Shown: piece after piece, positions 54,901 through 61,592 of the stretch
Numbering within the stretch: position 1 is the first letter of the stretch
Layout: each line of letters opens with the position of its first letter
Assembly: GCA_903830945.1 (NCBI GenBank)
Contig: CAIKVT010000060.1
Span: 62,001 to 126,000 of the forward strand
Reading direction: 5' to 3'
Source: an uncultured Elusimicrobia bacterium
Lineage (GTDB): Bacteria > Elusimicrobiota > Elusimicrobia > UBA1565 > UBA9628
Length of the DNA stretch: 64,000 nt
Program-made: the position numbers and the translations under genes
The notes under the pieces: model-generated
What the model saw: only the letters and a program-made list of their open reading frames with translations
The model's database searches: none
Told to the model about the DNA's origin: nothing

Positions 54901-55961
54901 TCAATCCCTGGTACCGCGCCCTGGGCGCAAAAATCGGAGAGAACGCCGAAATATCCACTGCCTCCTTCATCCTGCCCGACCTCCTGCATGTCGGAGCGGG
55001 GAGCTTCATCGCCGACGGGGCTGGGCTGGGCCCAGCCAAGGTCGTGGGCGGGGAAATCATCCTAAGGAAAACCGAGCTAGGGACGCGGACCTTCATCGGC
55101 AACAGCGCCTTCGTGCCGGTGGGCTCGCGGCTGGGCGACAACTGCCTACTGGGCTGCCTCTCCATCCCGCCCGGCGAGTCCACCCCGGACGGCACCTCCT
55201 GGCTGGGATCTCCGGCCGTGAACCTCCCCCAGCGCCAGAAGCCCGCCAATCAGTTCGCCGAGGAGAGGACTTATCATCCCACCCGAAGCCTCTATGGCCA
55301 GCGTCTATTCATCGAATTCTTCCGAGTCATCCTGCCCTCCACGGCTTTCGTAGTCTTCACGACACTGATGCTCTCCTTCGCCGTCCAGATGGAGGACCTG
55401 CATGGGCCTCTGCTGACCGTCCTGATGTTTCCTGCCGTCTATATCGTCTTCGGAGTCGTCGCGATGCTGCTCACCGCGGCCATGAAGTACGCGATCGTGG
55501 GACGCTACCGTCCGGACGAGCAGCCGCTCTGGAGCACCTTTGTCTGGCGCACGGAGCTCATGACCGGTTTCTGCGAGAACTTCGCCAACGAGTTCTTCGT
55601 CCGCCAGCTCGAGGGCACGGTGTTCTTGCCCTTCTATTACCGGCTCCTGGGCATGAAGGTGGGCCGGCGCGCCTGCCTGCTGACCACGGATTTCACGGAA
55701 TTCGACCTCGTCGCGCTGGGCGATGACGTGGCGCTCAACGAGGACTGCACCATCCAGACCCATCTCTTCGAAGACCGTGTCATGAAGATAGGCCCGGTCA
55801 AGATCGGCTCGCGCGTTTCCATCGGCAGCAATACGGTGATCCTCTATGGCAGCGTTATCGAGGACGACGTCAAGGTGGGAGATCTTTCACTGCTGATGAA
55901 AGGCGAGCGCCTGCGCGCCGGCTCGCAATGGGCCGGCTCCCCCCTCAAGAGCTGCCGGTAG
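51993..55961 (+). CDS. Pls/PosA-like membrane non-ribosomal peptide synthetase
   Basis: A single 1322-residue protein with the architecture of epsilon-poly-L-lysine synthetase (Pls) and polyornithine synthetase PosA. Order: adenylation domain (residues about 20-510; YTSGTTGNPKG at 171, FDASVEEMW with Asp217, YGPTETTV, KIRGYRVELAEIE), carrier domain (LGGHSLL with Ser558), then three hexapeptide-rich C domains separated by three pairs of membrane helices (about 627-680, 862-925, 1109-1165). Pls activates one amino acid and polymerises it on the membrane without a normal condensation domain. My manual pocket reading is D-A-E-S-L-L-T-V-I-K, whose start matches lysine codes. A homopolymer of lysine or a similar basic amino acid is inferred. 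Confidence 0.85.
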   Translation: MSALDHLSFLANPDPTLAADGLLHALFTDSARRHGPLPALECEGRRLSYEDLDAASNQFAHQLRAQGVIAGDRVCILLNKSPEIYISLLGVLKAGAAYVPLDPSYPPERVRFITEDCGAALLVTSLEFLPVAGKVARQKLYWNEARHEIARQSTVPTHCDRMPEDEAYVIYTSGTTGNPKGVAVTHGSVFHLVRAEAKIYQVRGDDRVLQGFSVAFDASVEEMWAAWNVGATLVAGTAAIMHSGPDLGRLLSELKITIFSTVPTLLTMLTEPAACVRLLILGGEALPAELIRPWLSPERRIYNTYGPTETTVIATLCLCRPEARVTIGRPLANYTATICDERGAIIERGQEGELLIGGPGVAKGYLNCDGLTRAKFVRNTHAELTGDQSPILYRTGDLTRIDGDGDIEFLGRIDTQVKIRGYRVELAEIESLLRELSGVRNAVALVQESPGGSVLGAYVELAAGTAFDEADALAGLKRRLPPYMVPLFIETLSKFPTLASGKVDRKSFPPPKRKVVAGRRPDFGSPLKNAVYEAWARLFENEQISETDNFFMDLGGHSLLAAQFISEMRREERFAELAISDLYAHPSICELAICLEHKLATRPAAGSQGQSAADFHSVPQWQYRLSVVAQVVILYFINGFFALQWITPFMAYSFMRAYERPYLESLLIAFLSLCCIYPLMLLLGIGAKWLILGRLREGDYPIWGTYYLRWLMTQRLLAAVPLHFLAGTPLMAHYLRLLGSKVGRDAYIDSYLISGLDLLDIGDHASINAEANISTYSLEDGFLKLRRVEIGEGVSVGARSVVGPGVVIGAGTVIGDLSCIRSGQRVGPAQYWSGSPACQSTPTFLGSPSPLPKTAATHIPDWLSTVFYTACFFTLPALGLLPIFPGIMLMYHMDLRTEHYAYLLLAPLVAIVFVVLSALQVLALKWLLLGRLKEGVYRIKSCFYMRKWVLDKLMENSRELLQTLYATLYLNPWYRALGAKIGENAEISTASFILPDLLHVGAGSFIADGAGLGPAKVVGGEIILRKTELGTRTFIGNSAFVPVGSRLGDNCLLGCLSIPPGESTPDGTSWLGSPAVNLPQRQKPANQFAEERTYHPTRSLYGQRLFIEFFRVILPSTAFVVFTTLMLSFAVQMEDLHGPLLTVLMFPAVYIVFGVVAMLLTAAMKYAIVGRYRPDEQPLWSTFVWRTELMTGFCENFANEFFVRQLEGTVFLPFYYRLLGMKVGRRACLLTTDFTEFDLVALGDDVALNEDCTIQTHLFEDRVMKIGPVKIGSRVSIGSNTVILYGSVIEDDVKVGDLSLLMKGERLRAGSQWAGSPLKSCR

Positions 55962-56202
55962 ACTCCCGAATTGATTTTCCTCCCAGCACCTGTCCGCAGA
56001 CCGCGCAAGCGATGAAGGCAGGTATGGCCCAGAGACTGACGTGACTGACAATTCGCAGGCAGATGATGAAGGGGACGGAGAGATGAGCGTAAAGGAACCA
56101 GGCCGTTGAGTAGACGCGACTCCTCACCCGGAAGCGTCCCAGAAGCACATTCGCCGATAAGGCCGTCAAACCGATGGCCACGGTCGTCGCGCCAGAGGTC
56201 AT
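55945..56202 (-). CDS. Small conserved membrane protein
   Basis: An 85-residue protein with two to three hydrophobic helices: ANVLLGRFRVRSRVYSTAWF, then LYAHLSVPFIICLRIV and IPAFIACAVCGQVLGG. The LGRFR...WFLYAHLSVPF layout resembles small uncharacterised membrane proteins of many bacteria. It converges on and overlaps the end of the Pls-like gene by 17 bases. The function is unknown. Confidence 0.5.
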   Translation of the reverse strand: MTSGATTVAIGLTALSANVLLGRFRVRSRVYSTAWFLYAHLSVPFIICLRIVSHVSLWAIPAFIACAVCGQVLGGKSIRESTGSS

Positions 56203-56252
56203 GATAAGAGTATAGCAGATGATCCCAAAAACCAGGCTCGCCCCGTCAATGG

Positions 56253-56258
56253 TATGAT
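56253..56258 (+). promoter_or_regulatory. Putative -10 box of the MoeB-like gene, leaderless start
   Basis: TATGAT, 10 bases before the ATG at 56269; no ribosome binding site in between. Confidence 0.4.
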
Positions 56259-56268
56259 ATCTTCAGTC

Positions 56269-57399
56269 ATGCCTACCCCAGATTTAAGTCCTGAAGACCT
56301 TTGCCGCTATAGTCGACAGATCGTTCTGCCCGAGCTCGGTTTCGAAGGGCAGAAAAAGCTCAAGGCCGCACGAGTGTTGGTGGTGGGCATGGGCGGTCTG
56401 GGCGCGCCGCTAAGCCTTTACCTGACCGCAGCCGGGATCGGGACCTTGGGATTGGTCGACCATGACGCAGTCGAGCTGGCCAACCTGCACCGCCAGATCC
56501 TCTACGCGAACGAGTCCGTGGGCCGATCCAAGCTGACCGAGGCCGAGACGCGGCTCAAGGCCCTCAACCCCGGGGTGAAGATCATCCGCCACGAAGAGCG
56601 CTTGACCTCGCGCAACGCCCTGAACATCATCAATGGCTACGACGTGGTAGCCGACGGAACGGATAATTTTCCGACCCGCTATCTGATCAACGACGCCTGC
56701 GTCCTGGCCGGCAAACCCAACGTGCACGCAGCCGTGTTCCGCTTCGAGGGACGACTCTCCGTGTTCGATGGCCGCAAAGGCCCCTGCTACCGCTGCCTCT
56801 TTCCGCAGCCGCCCGTGCCCGGCACGGTTCCGGACTGCGCCGCCGGCGGGGTGCTGGGCGCTCTGCCCGGCGTGATGGGTTCGCTGCAGGCCGTAGAGGT
56901 CGTCAAGCTCATCCTGGGCGCTGGAGTGCCGGCCATAGGCAAGCTCGTGGTATTCGACGCGCTCTCCATGGAGTGGCAGACTATATCCATCCGCAAAGAC
57001 CCGCGCTGCCCGCTCTGCGGGGCCAAGCCCACGATCCGGGAATTGGCGGACTATGAAGCCTTCTGTGGCGACGTCATGCCAGAGGCGTCGGTAGAGGAAC
57101 TCAAGGCCAAGCTGAACCGCAAGGACGACTTCCTGCTGCTAGACGTGCGGGAACCGGCGGAGCACGCTCTAGCCAACATACCAGGCGCCATGCTCATCCC
57201 TCTTGGTGAACTCCCAAAGCGCCTGCAGGAGCTGGAGCCGTATCGGAGTCAACCCATTCTAGTGCACTGCCGCACGGGAAATCGTTCGGCTACCGCGGTC
57301 AGACTATTGCGCGAACAAGGTTTCCCTGGCGCGGTCAACGTGGCGGGCGGCATCGCGGCCTGGTCCGAGCGCGTCGACCCGTCGGTTCAGAAATACTAA
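56269..57399 (+). CDS. MoeB/ThiF-type adenylyltransferase with rhodanese domain (MoeZ-like)
   Basis: A 376-residue E1-like protein from the ATG at 56269 (an ATG at 56254 is also in frame). The ATP site is VVGMGGLGAPLSLYL; DNFPTRYLINDAC follows; the zinc site is formed by CYRC and CPLC; VPDCAAGGVLGALPGV is the E1 segment. The C-terminal rhodanese domain has HCRTGNRS with the persulfide Cys. Such fusions adenylate and thiolate small sulfur carriers (MoaD, ThiS, CysO) for molybdopterin, thiamine or cysteine synthesis. No carrier gene is adjacent. Confidence 0.9.
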   Translation: MPTPDLSPEDLCRYSRQIVLPELGFEGQKKLKAARVLVVGMGGLGAPLSLYLTAAGIGTLGLVDHDAVELANLHRQILYANESVGRSKLTEAETRLKALNPGVKIIRHEERLTSRNALNIINGYDVVADGTDNFPTRYLINDACVLAGKPNVHAAVFRFEGRLSVFDGRKGPCYRCLFPQPPVPGTVPDCAAGGVLGALPGVMGSLQAVEVVKLILGAGVPAIGKLVVFDALSMEWQTISIRKDPRCPLCGAKPTIRELADYEAFCGDVMPEASVEELKAKLNRKDDFLLLDVREPAEHALANIPGAMLIPLGELPKRLQELEPYRSQPILVHCRTGNRSATAVRLLREQGFPGAVNVAGGIAAWSERVDPSVQKY

Positions 57400-57543
57400 A
57401 TTTCTTTCCTTGCCGGGGCAGCATTTTCCAATCCAAGAATGAGCCTGAATGACGTTGATGGTTTGGCGTAGCTTTTAGGTCCGTCTCCTTTGTTGTTGTT
57501 GGAAAGATTATCTGAAGAGATGTCGTTGGTTGGGCCGTAGCCG
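57400..57543. other. Intergenic, nothing recognised
   Basis: AT-richer than the flanks, with short reading frames only; probably part of the decayed insertion. Confidence 0.4.
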
Positions 57544-57789
57544 TTATCCGTTCCATTTTCTATTGTTGAGAAGCCGTTCTGCTTCGAACGTTTTAAAAGG
57601 TCGGTCACGTGCTGCCTGCATCAGAACGGCGGCTTCATGGTCCGTCTGCTTGGCCGCGATCACATCCAAGGCCTGGAGGTTGACGCCCTCACGTAGATAC
57701 TTCTCGACGTTTTTGATTGATCTGAGGCGTTCGTAGGGCGTCTGGTAGGTCTTGTATTTCTTGCGTCTCCTGCCCTTCTCATCGACCAT
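57544..57789 (-). pseudogene. C-terminal transposase/integrase remnant
   Basis: About 80 codons from MVDEKGRRRKKYKTYQTPYE to the stop. KTYQTPYERLRSI, YLREGVNLQALDVIA and a final ARDRPFKTFEAER resemble the C-terminal tail of DDE integrase-type transposases. The catalytic part is absent. It abuts the truncated gene at 57804, whose reading frame runs into it. Confidence 0.45.
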
Positions 57790-57803
57790 CACCGTCGCAC
57801 AGC

Positions 57804-58169
57804 CTAGTCTTGGTCTGTCGGCCAATGTTTGCAGAAATCCTCTAGGAATTCGTCCCAAGACCGGAGGCCGTACCTTTGAAAATAGGTGTCCGGAAAAGAG
57901 AAGCCGTGGTCGATGCCGACTATTGCGGGTTCAGGATCCTTCAACTGATAAAGTAACCAATGGGCTAGTTCCTTTCGTGTCCAGTTCCAACGCATGTGCT
58001 TGGAAGTGGTTCCATCACCGGTCGTTGTATTTTGCTCCGTGGGTTGCCCGCCCGAGACAGCCATGAAGACTCTCAAGCCTGACAGCCGGCTCGTCGGGGT
58101 CTCGGCGCCGGAGTAGTCAATTCCGATGTAACGTCCGAACCGCGTCTGGCTCACCTGTCGCTCATCCAA
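57804..58169 (-). pseudogene. Truncated IGIDYSGAETP-type protein
   Basis: 121 codons remain: GRYIGIDYSGAETPTSRLSG, then HWLLYQLKDPEPAIVGIDHG and FSFPDTYFQRYGL up to HWPTDQD. This is the start of a longer family that I recall as about 250-300 residues, with a DUF429/RNase H-like look (acidic residues in GIDYSG and GIDHG). The frame stops where the transposase remnant begins. Its ATG overlaps the upstream nucleotidyltransferase gene by 19 bases, so it was the third gene of that operon. Confidence 0.6.
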
Positions 58170-58750
58170 TCCGGCAGGTCAATCTCCGTCTCCTGGACCT
58201 GGTAGTAATCGCGCTCCACGACATGGAGATTGGTGATGAACTTCGGCAACTCCTCCGCCCGGGCATCAAGCTCGTAGCCGTCCACGGCGGAGCGGAAGCG
58301 CTCAATGAGCCGGTCGTGCTCAACCACACCCGTACTTACCATGGCCTCAACGTCGTCAGCATCATTGGCGTTGAAGCGCTTAAGTTTGCTGACTACAACA
58401 TCCACCGTGTCCAGTGCATCCACCACAAAGTTCTTGAGTCCCTTAAGGCTCTCTACCGGCCTATAGTCCGGCGGATGCGGCAGGAAGGGCGTAGCGCGGG
58501 CGACGATATCCAGATACATGCCGTAGCGTGTGTGAAATTCGGTTTTCTGCCCGGCGATTTCCAGCAAAGCCTTCCTGACCGGCTCCGTGATGAAATCCGT
58601 CTCTATCACGTCGCTGTCCTTGGTCCGGCGTTCATACTCGGTGAGAAGCATGAGCGCCGCAGAGCCGATGACCCGCAACGGAATGCGCGCCGCCTGGGGC
58701 TGCTTCCAATGCCGATCCAGGTCGATAAAGAAATCTCTAATCAGCGCCAT
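58151..58750 (-). CDS. Nucleotidyltransferase-like protein (DUF6036 type)
   Basis: A 199-residue protein with the minimal nucleotidyltransferase motif: RVIGSAALMLL followed by RRTKDSDVIETD, then VSKLKRFNANDADDVEAM. The usual DxD reads DSD. Similar proteins occur beside HTH regulators in toxin-antitoxin-like pairs. It overlaps the XRE gene by 14 bases and the truncated downstream gene by 19, indicating tight co-translation. A toxin role is inferred. Confidence 0.65.
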   Translation of the reverse strand: MALIRDFFIDLDRHWKQPQAARIPLRVIGSAALMLLTEYERRTKDSDVIETDFITEPVRKALLEIAGQKTEFHTRYGMYLDIVARATPFLPHPPDYRPVESLKGLKNFVVDALDTVDVVVSKLKRFNANDADDVEAMVSTGVVEHDRLIERFRSAVDGYELDARAEELPKFITNLHVVERDYYQVQETEIDLPDWMSDR

Positions 58751-59522
58751 GGGCTTGCCTCAGTGCGTGGACGAAATCTTCCGTCTGAAATCGGGTCACG
58801 ATGCGCCAAGCCTTGGAGATCCTGGAGGATGATGCGCGAACCTGCTCCACGGTTTCCTGACTGGCAATCCCCTTGTCGAGGATATCCTCAGCAGGTGTGC
58901 TGGCAGAATTGTCTCTCTCATTCAGCCAGGGAGCAAGGAAATTCTCAAGGACAGTCTCGGCCCTTTTGTATCGGACCCGCCACTCGCGACTGCGGGTCGG
59001 GTCCTTCTCCTGCCGCAGTGCCTCAAGGGTGTTCTCAAGGACCCAGCCCAGGTGTCGTTCGAAGCCGGCTTGCCGCAGGTCCTCTCTCAGCTTGGAGAGA
59101 TTGATCCTGTTGATGTTCGCGACGATGACAGGCGCCAGGGCCGAAGTCTGTCTTGGCGACTCCCCGCTGACCAAGGTCTGCAGTATTACCTCGTTGACCT
59201 CCTTCAGCGCTTCGGTGGGCAAGACTTCCGAACTTTCGAAGAGGTGGCTGCCGCCAAGACGGGCCAGGGCGTTCTGGAGTTGAGATTCGGCCGAGGCCTT
59301 GGAAGAAGCAAAGTAGTCCACCGGGACATTGAAGGTCTTGAGGACAACAAGCAACTGCTCGGCCGTGAAAGAGCCCTGGCCAAGCTCTATCTCTGATAGG
59401 CGGTTCTGTGAGAGACCTAGAAGCTTGGCCAATTGTGCCTGCGTCCACCGGCGCTCGGTGCGCAGCTGGCGCACCTTGCCGGCGATGGATGTCCGCAGCT
59501 TCTCTGGGGCGTCTTGTTTCAT
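58737..59522 (-). CDS. XRE-family HTH regulator with C-terminal domain
   Basis: From the ATG at 59522 the protein has 261 residues. The helix-turn-helix is at residues about 16-70 (RQLRTERRWTQAQLAKLLGL, SQNRLSEIELGQGSFT). The long C-terminal region of helices has no recognisable motif. An inverted repeat lies just upstream, typical for autoregulation. It probably acts as antitoxin and repressor for the nucleotidyltransferase operon. Confidence 0.75.
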   Translation of the reverse strand: MKQDAPEKLRTSIAGKVRQLRTERRWTQAQLAKLLGLSQNRLSEIELGQGSFTAEQLLVVLKTFNVPVDYFASSKASAESQLQNALARLGGSHLFESSEVLPTEALKEVNEVILQTLVSGESPRQTSALAPVIVANINRINLSKLREDLRQAGFERHLGWVLENTLEALRQEKDPTRSREWRVRYKRAETVLENFLAPWLNERDNSASTPAEDILDKGIASQETVEQVRASSSRISKAWRIVTRFQTEDFVHALRQAHGAD

Positions 59523-59530
59523 ATCGGATA

Positions 59531-59556
59531 ATCGATATTTATATCGATATATCGAT
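59531..59556. promoter_or_regulatory. Operator candidate of the XRE operon
   Basis: ATCGATAT and ATATCGAT form a perfect 8-base inverted repeat around TT (59531-59548); a further ATATCGAT follows at 59549-59556. It lies 8 bases upstream of the XRE start. Confidence 0.65.
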
Positions 59557-59646
59557 AGTATATGATGAAATACGTTATTTGTCAATGCTTTAATTGTTCG
59601 ACACAAAAATACAGACTAAGTGCAAAATTCCCCATCTGATGGAATT

Positions 59647-59822
59647 TCAGGCGCTCACACTGTTACTGAGTAAGCGGTCCATGGGCGAGAACTTACGGTG
59701 CTGTTCGTACACGTCCCGGCTGGCCAGGTTAACGTAGTTGCGCACCATCTCCAAGGTCAAGTGGCCCAGGATCTCCTGCAGGCTGAAAGGGTCCCCCCCA
59801 TTGCGGATATATATGAAGAGCA
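59647..59822 (-). pseudogene. Tyrosine recombinase C-terminal remnant
   Basis: About 55 codons: IRNGGDPFSLQEILGHLTLE and MVRNYVNLASRDVYEQH match the catalytic tail (GH and final Tyr) of tyrosine recombinases. It is similar to, but diverged from, the recombinase at 60433-61396. Upstream it is interrupted by the helicase fragment. Confidence 0.7.
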
Positions 59823-59826
59823 GCCG

Positions 59827-60207
59827 GCAAAACGCCGCCACTTCGCATGGAAGAAATCGCTTCCCAATGCCAACGACCCACCGAAACCAAGTTCTGTGTC
59901 CGAACCTAAAATATCCACAAATGAGCATGAATCGTCGCTTGAGGCCGAGGGCGACGACGACTCCGGCCGACAAATTGACGATATCCCCCGAGAGGACATC
60001 CGCGAAGCGCTCCGACATCTGGTTCCGAAGGGGTTGAGAATAGAGCGAGAAGACCTCCTAAAGAAACTGGCGACAGCCCTTGGCCAACAGCGGCTAGGGC
60101 GCAAAATCCGTAGTCGGCTCAATCGAGCAATCGGAGGTGAGGCTCGTGCCGGGAACCTCGAGACCGACTGGGATTTCGTCTGGAGGACGCCTGATACAGG
60201 ACCTTAA
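59827..60207 (+). pseudogene. C-terminal fragment of a DUF3320-type helicase
   Basis: In the plus strand, DDIPREDIREALRHLV, GLRIEREDLLKKLATALG and QRLGRKIRSRLNRAI followed by a stop after about 50 more bases resemble DUF3320, the end of large DUF4011-type helicases. No helicase motor motifs remain. It sits between two recombinase pieces, so it looks like debris of an earlier element. Confidence 0.5.
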
Positions 60208-60432
60208 GACGCGAATCAAGGGACTACAGGCCTTCGGAGATAAGCTCACAAAAAAGGCTCGAGTCGATTCCCGGTTCGCCGCCGCTTGGATTCGTCGCCA
60301 GAAACAGAACATTCAAGAAAGGTCGAACTGGATATTGCGGGGCGGATTCCTGATTACCCACTTCGGTATCATCGACCGCATCAAATTGTCATGAGCCCTC
60401 GCGAATTCGAACTGGACCATATCGAACGGCCA
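60208..60432. other. Short intergenic stretch in the accessory zone
   Basis: No gene, repeat or promoter that I can support. Confidence 0.4.
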
Positions 60433-61396
60433 TCAATGCATGACGATCTTCCTGGAAGCCCCCGGCATCGGTCCCATCAAGTCGATCGGCGAATACTTCT
60501 TGTGCTGCAGCGCCACGTCGCGGTTGGCCAGCCGCACATAGATCTTCACCATCTCCAACGTCGAGTGCCCTAGTATCTGCTGCAGGCTGAACGCATCACC
60601 GCCGTTGAGGATATACTGCGTCGCGAACGTATGCCTCAGCGTATGCGGCGACACCCGCACCCCCTGGATGCCGGCAGCGGCGCCGTAACGCTTGAGCGTG
60701 ATCTGGAAGTGCCGCTGGCAAATCTGCCCACCGAACTGGTCAAGGAAGAAGATATCCTGTCCCGGCACATCCCCCCTTCGCAGGGAATAGTCCCATAGCG
60801 CCTTCTTAACCCCGGTCCCGAACGGCACGGCGCGTTCCTTGTCCCCCTTACCCTGCACAAAGACTCGGTTGCCCGGCCAGTCGATACGGTCTCGCCGCAG
60901 GCCCAGGACCTCCCAACCGCAGCCCCGTGTCCACCAACGTCAACATCATCACCCAGTTCCGAAAGCCCACGAACGTCTTAACCTTCGGCTGGGCCAAGAG
61001 CAGCCGGACCTGGTCCATGGACAATGGATGGATCAGCACCTGGCTCTTGCGCGGCTTCTCGACCAAGGTCACCGGGTTCTGCGGGATGAGCCGCTCCTGG
61101 GTCAGGTAGCGGAAGAAGCAGCGCAGGCCGCCGTAAGTCCGGTCGACCGTGATGGACGATATCCCACGCTCGCGCAGGTGGTCCAGGTAGGCCCTAAAGT
61201 GGTTCGGGGTAGTCTCGCGAGGGGACGGGGCCCCATTGGCCTCCAGGAAGCGCGTAAAGCCCCCTAGGACGAACTTGTACCAGTCCAGGCTATGGTGAGA
61301 CAGGTTGCGCGACCGGCAGCGCAAGGAGAAGAGCTCCAGCGCCTGCCCATAAGTGACGGCTTGCGAGCCCACCAAGGTCGGCCACAATCTGCGCAT
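60433..61396 (-). pseudogene. Tyrosine recombinase, frameshifted
   Basis: The N-terminal part (from about 61396, MRRLWPTLVGSQAVTYGQAL, SAM-like core-binding domain, then LVDTGLRL with the first catalytic Arg) and the C-terminal part (GKGDKERAVPFG, HTLRHTFATQ, LGHSTLEMVKIY) lie in different frames. Both join perfectly if one G is removed from a GGG run (CCC at 60912-60914 on the plus strand), giving LRLEVLGLRRDRID. Either a real inactivating insertion or a sequencing error. All catalytic residues except for the shift are present. Confidence 0.8.
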
Positions 61397-61515
61397 GTTC
61401 GCCTCCCGAATTTCGGCTAACCTTGCGAACTCGCAGACACCCTGGAAAATCGGCTTTCTCGTCGGGAGACGCCGATTTAGCTTGACACCACCACCTCCCA
61501 ATGCTATGCTTATCC

Positions 61516-61592
61516 TGCGGGGTAGAGCAGCCCGGTAGCTCGCAAGGCTCATAACCTTGAGGTCGCTGGTTCAAATCCAGCCCCCGCAACCA
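61516..61592 (+). tRNA. tRNA-Met (CAT), initiator-like
   Basis: A 77-base cloverleaf with CCA encoded (61590-61592). Acceptor arms TGCGGGG and CCCCGCA; D-stem GAGC/GCTC with A11:U24, an initiator mark; anticodon CAT in CTCATAA; T-loop GTTCAAATC. The body matches bacterial initiator tRNA. Two points differ: the first pair is U1-A72 (weak, not the usual C-A mismatch), and one of the three G-C pairs of the anticodon stem is A-U. Confidence 0.88.

Noticed and set aside
60137-60394. Plus-strand reading frame after the helicase fragment
   Set aside because: No recognisable motif, no ribosome binding site, in decayed DNA; probably chance.
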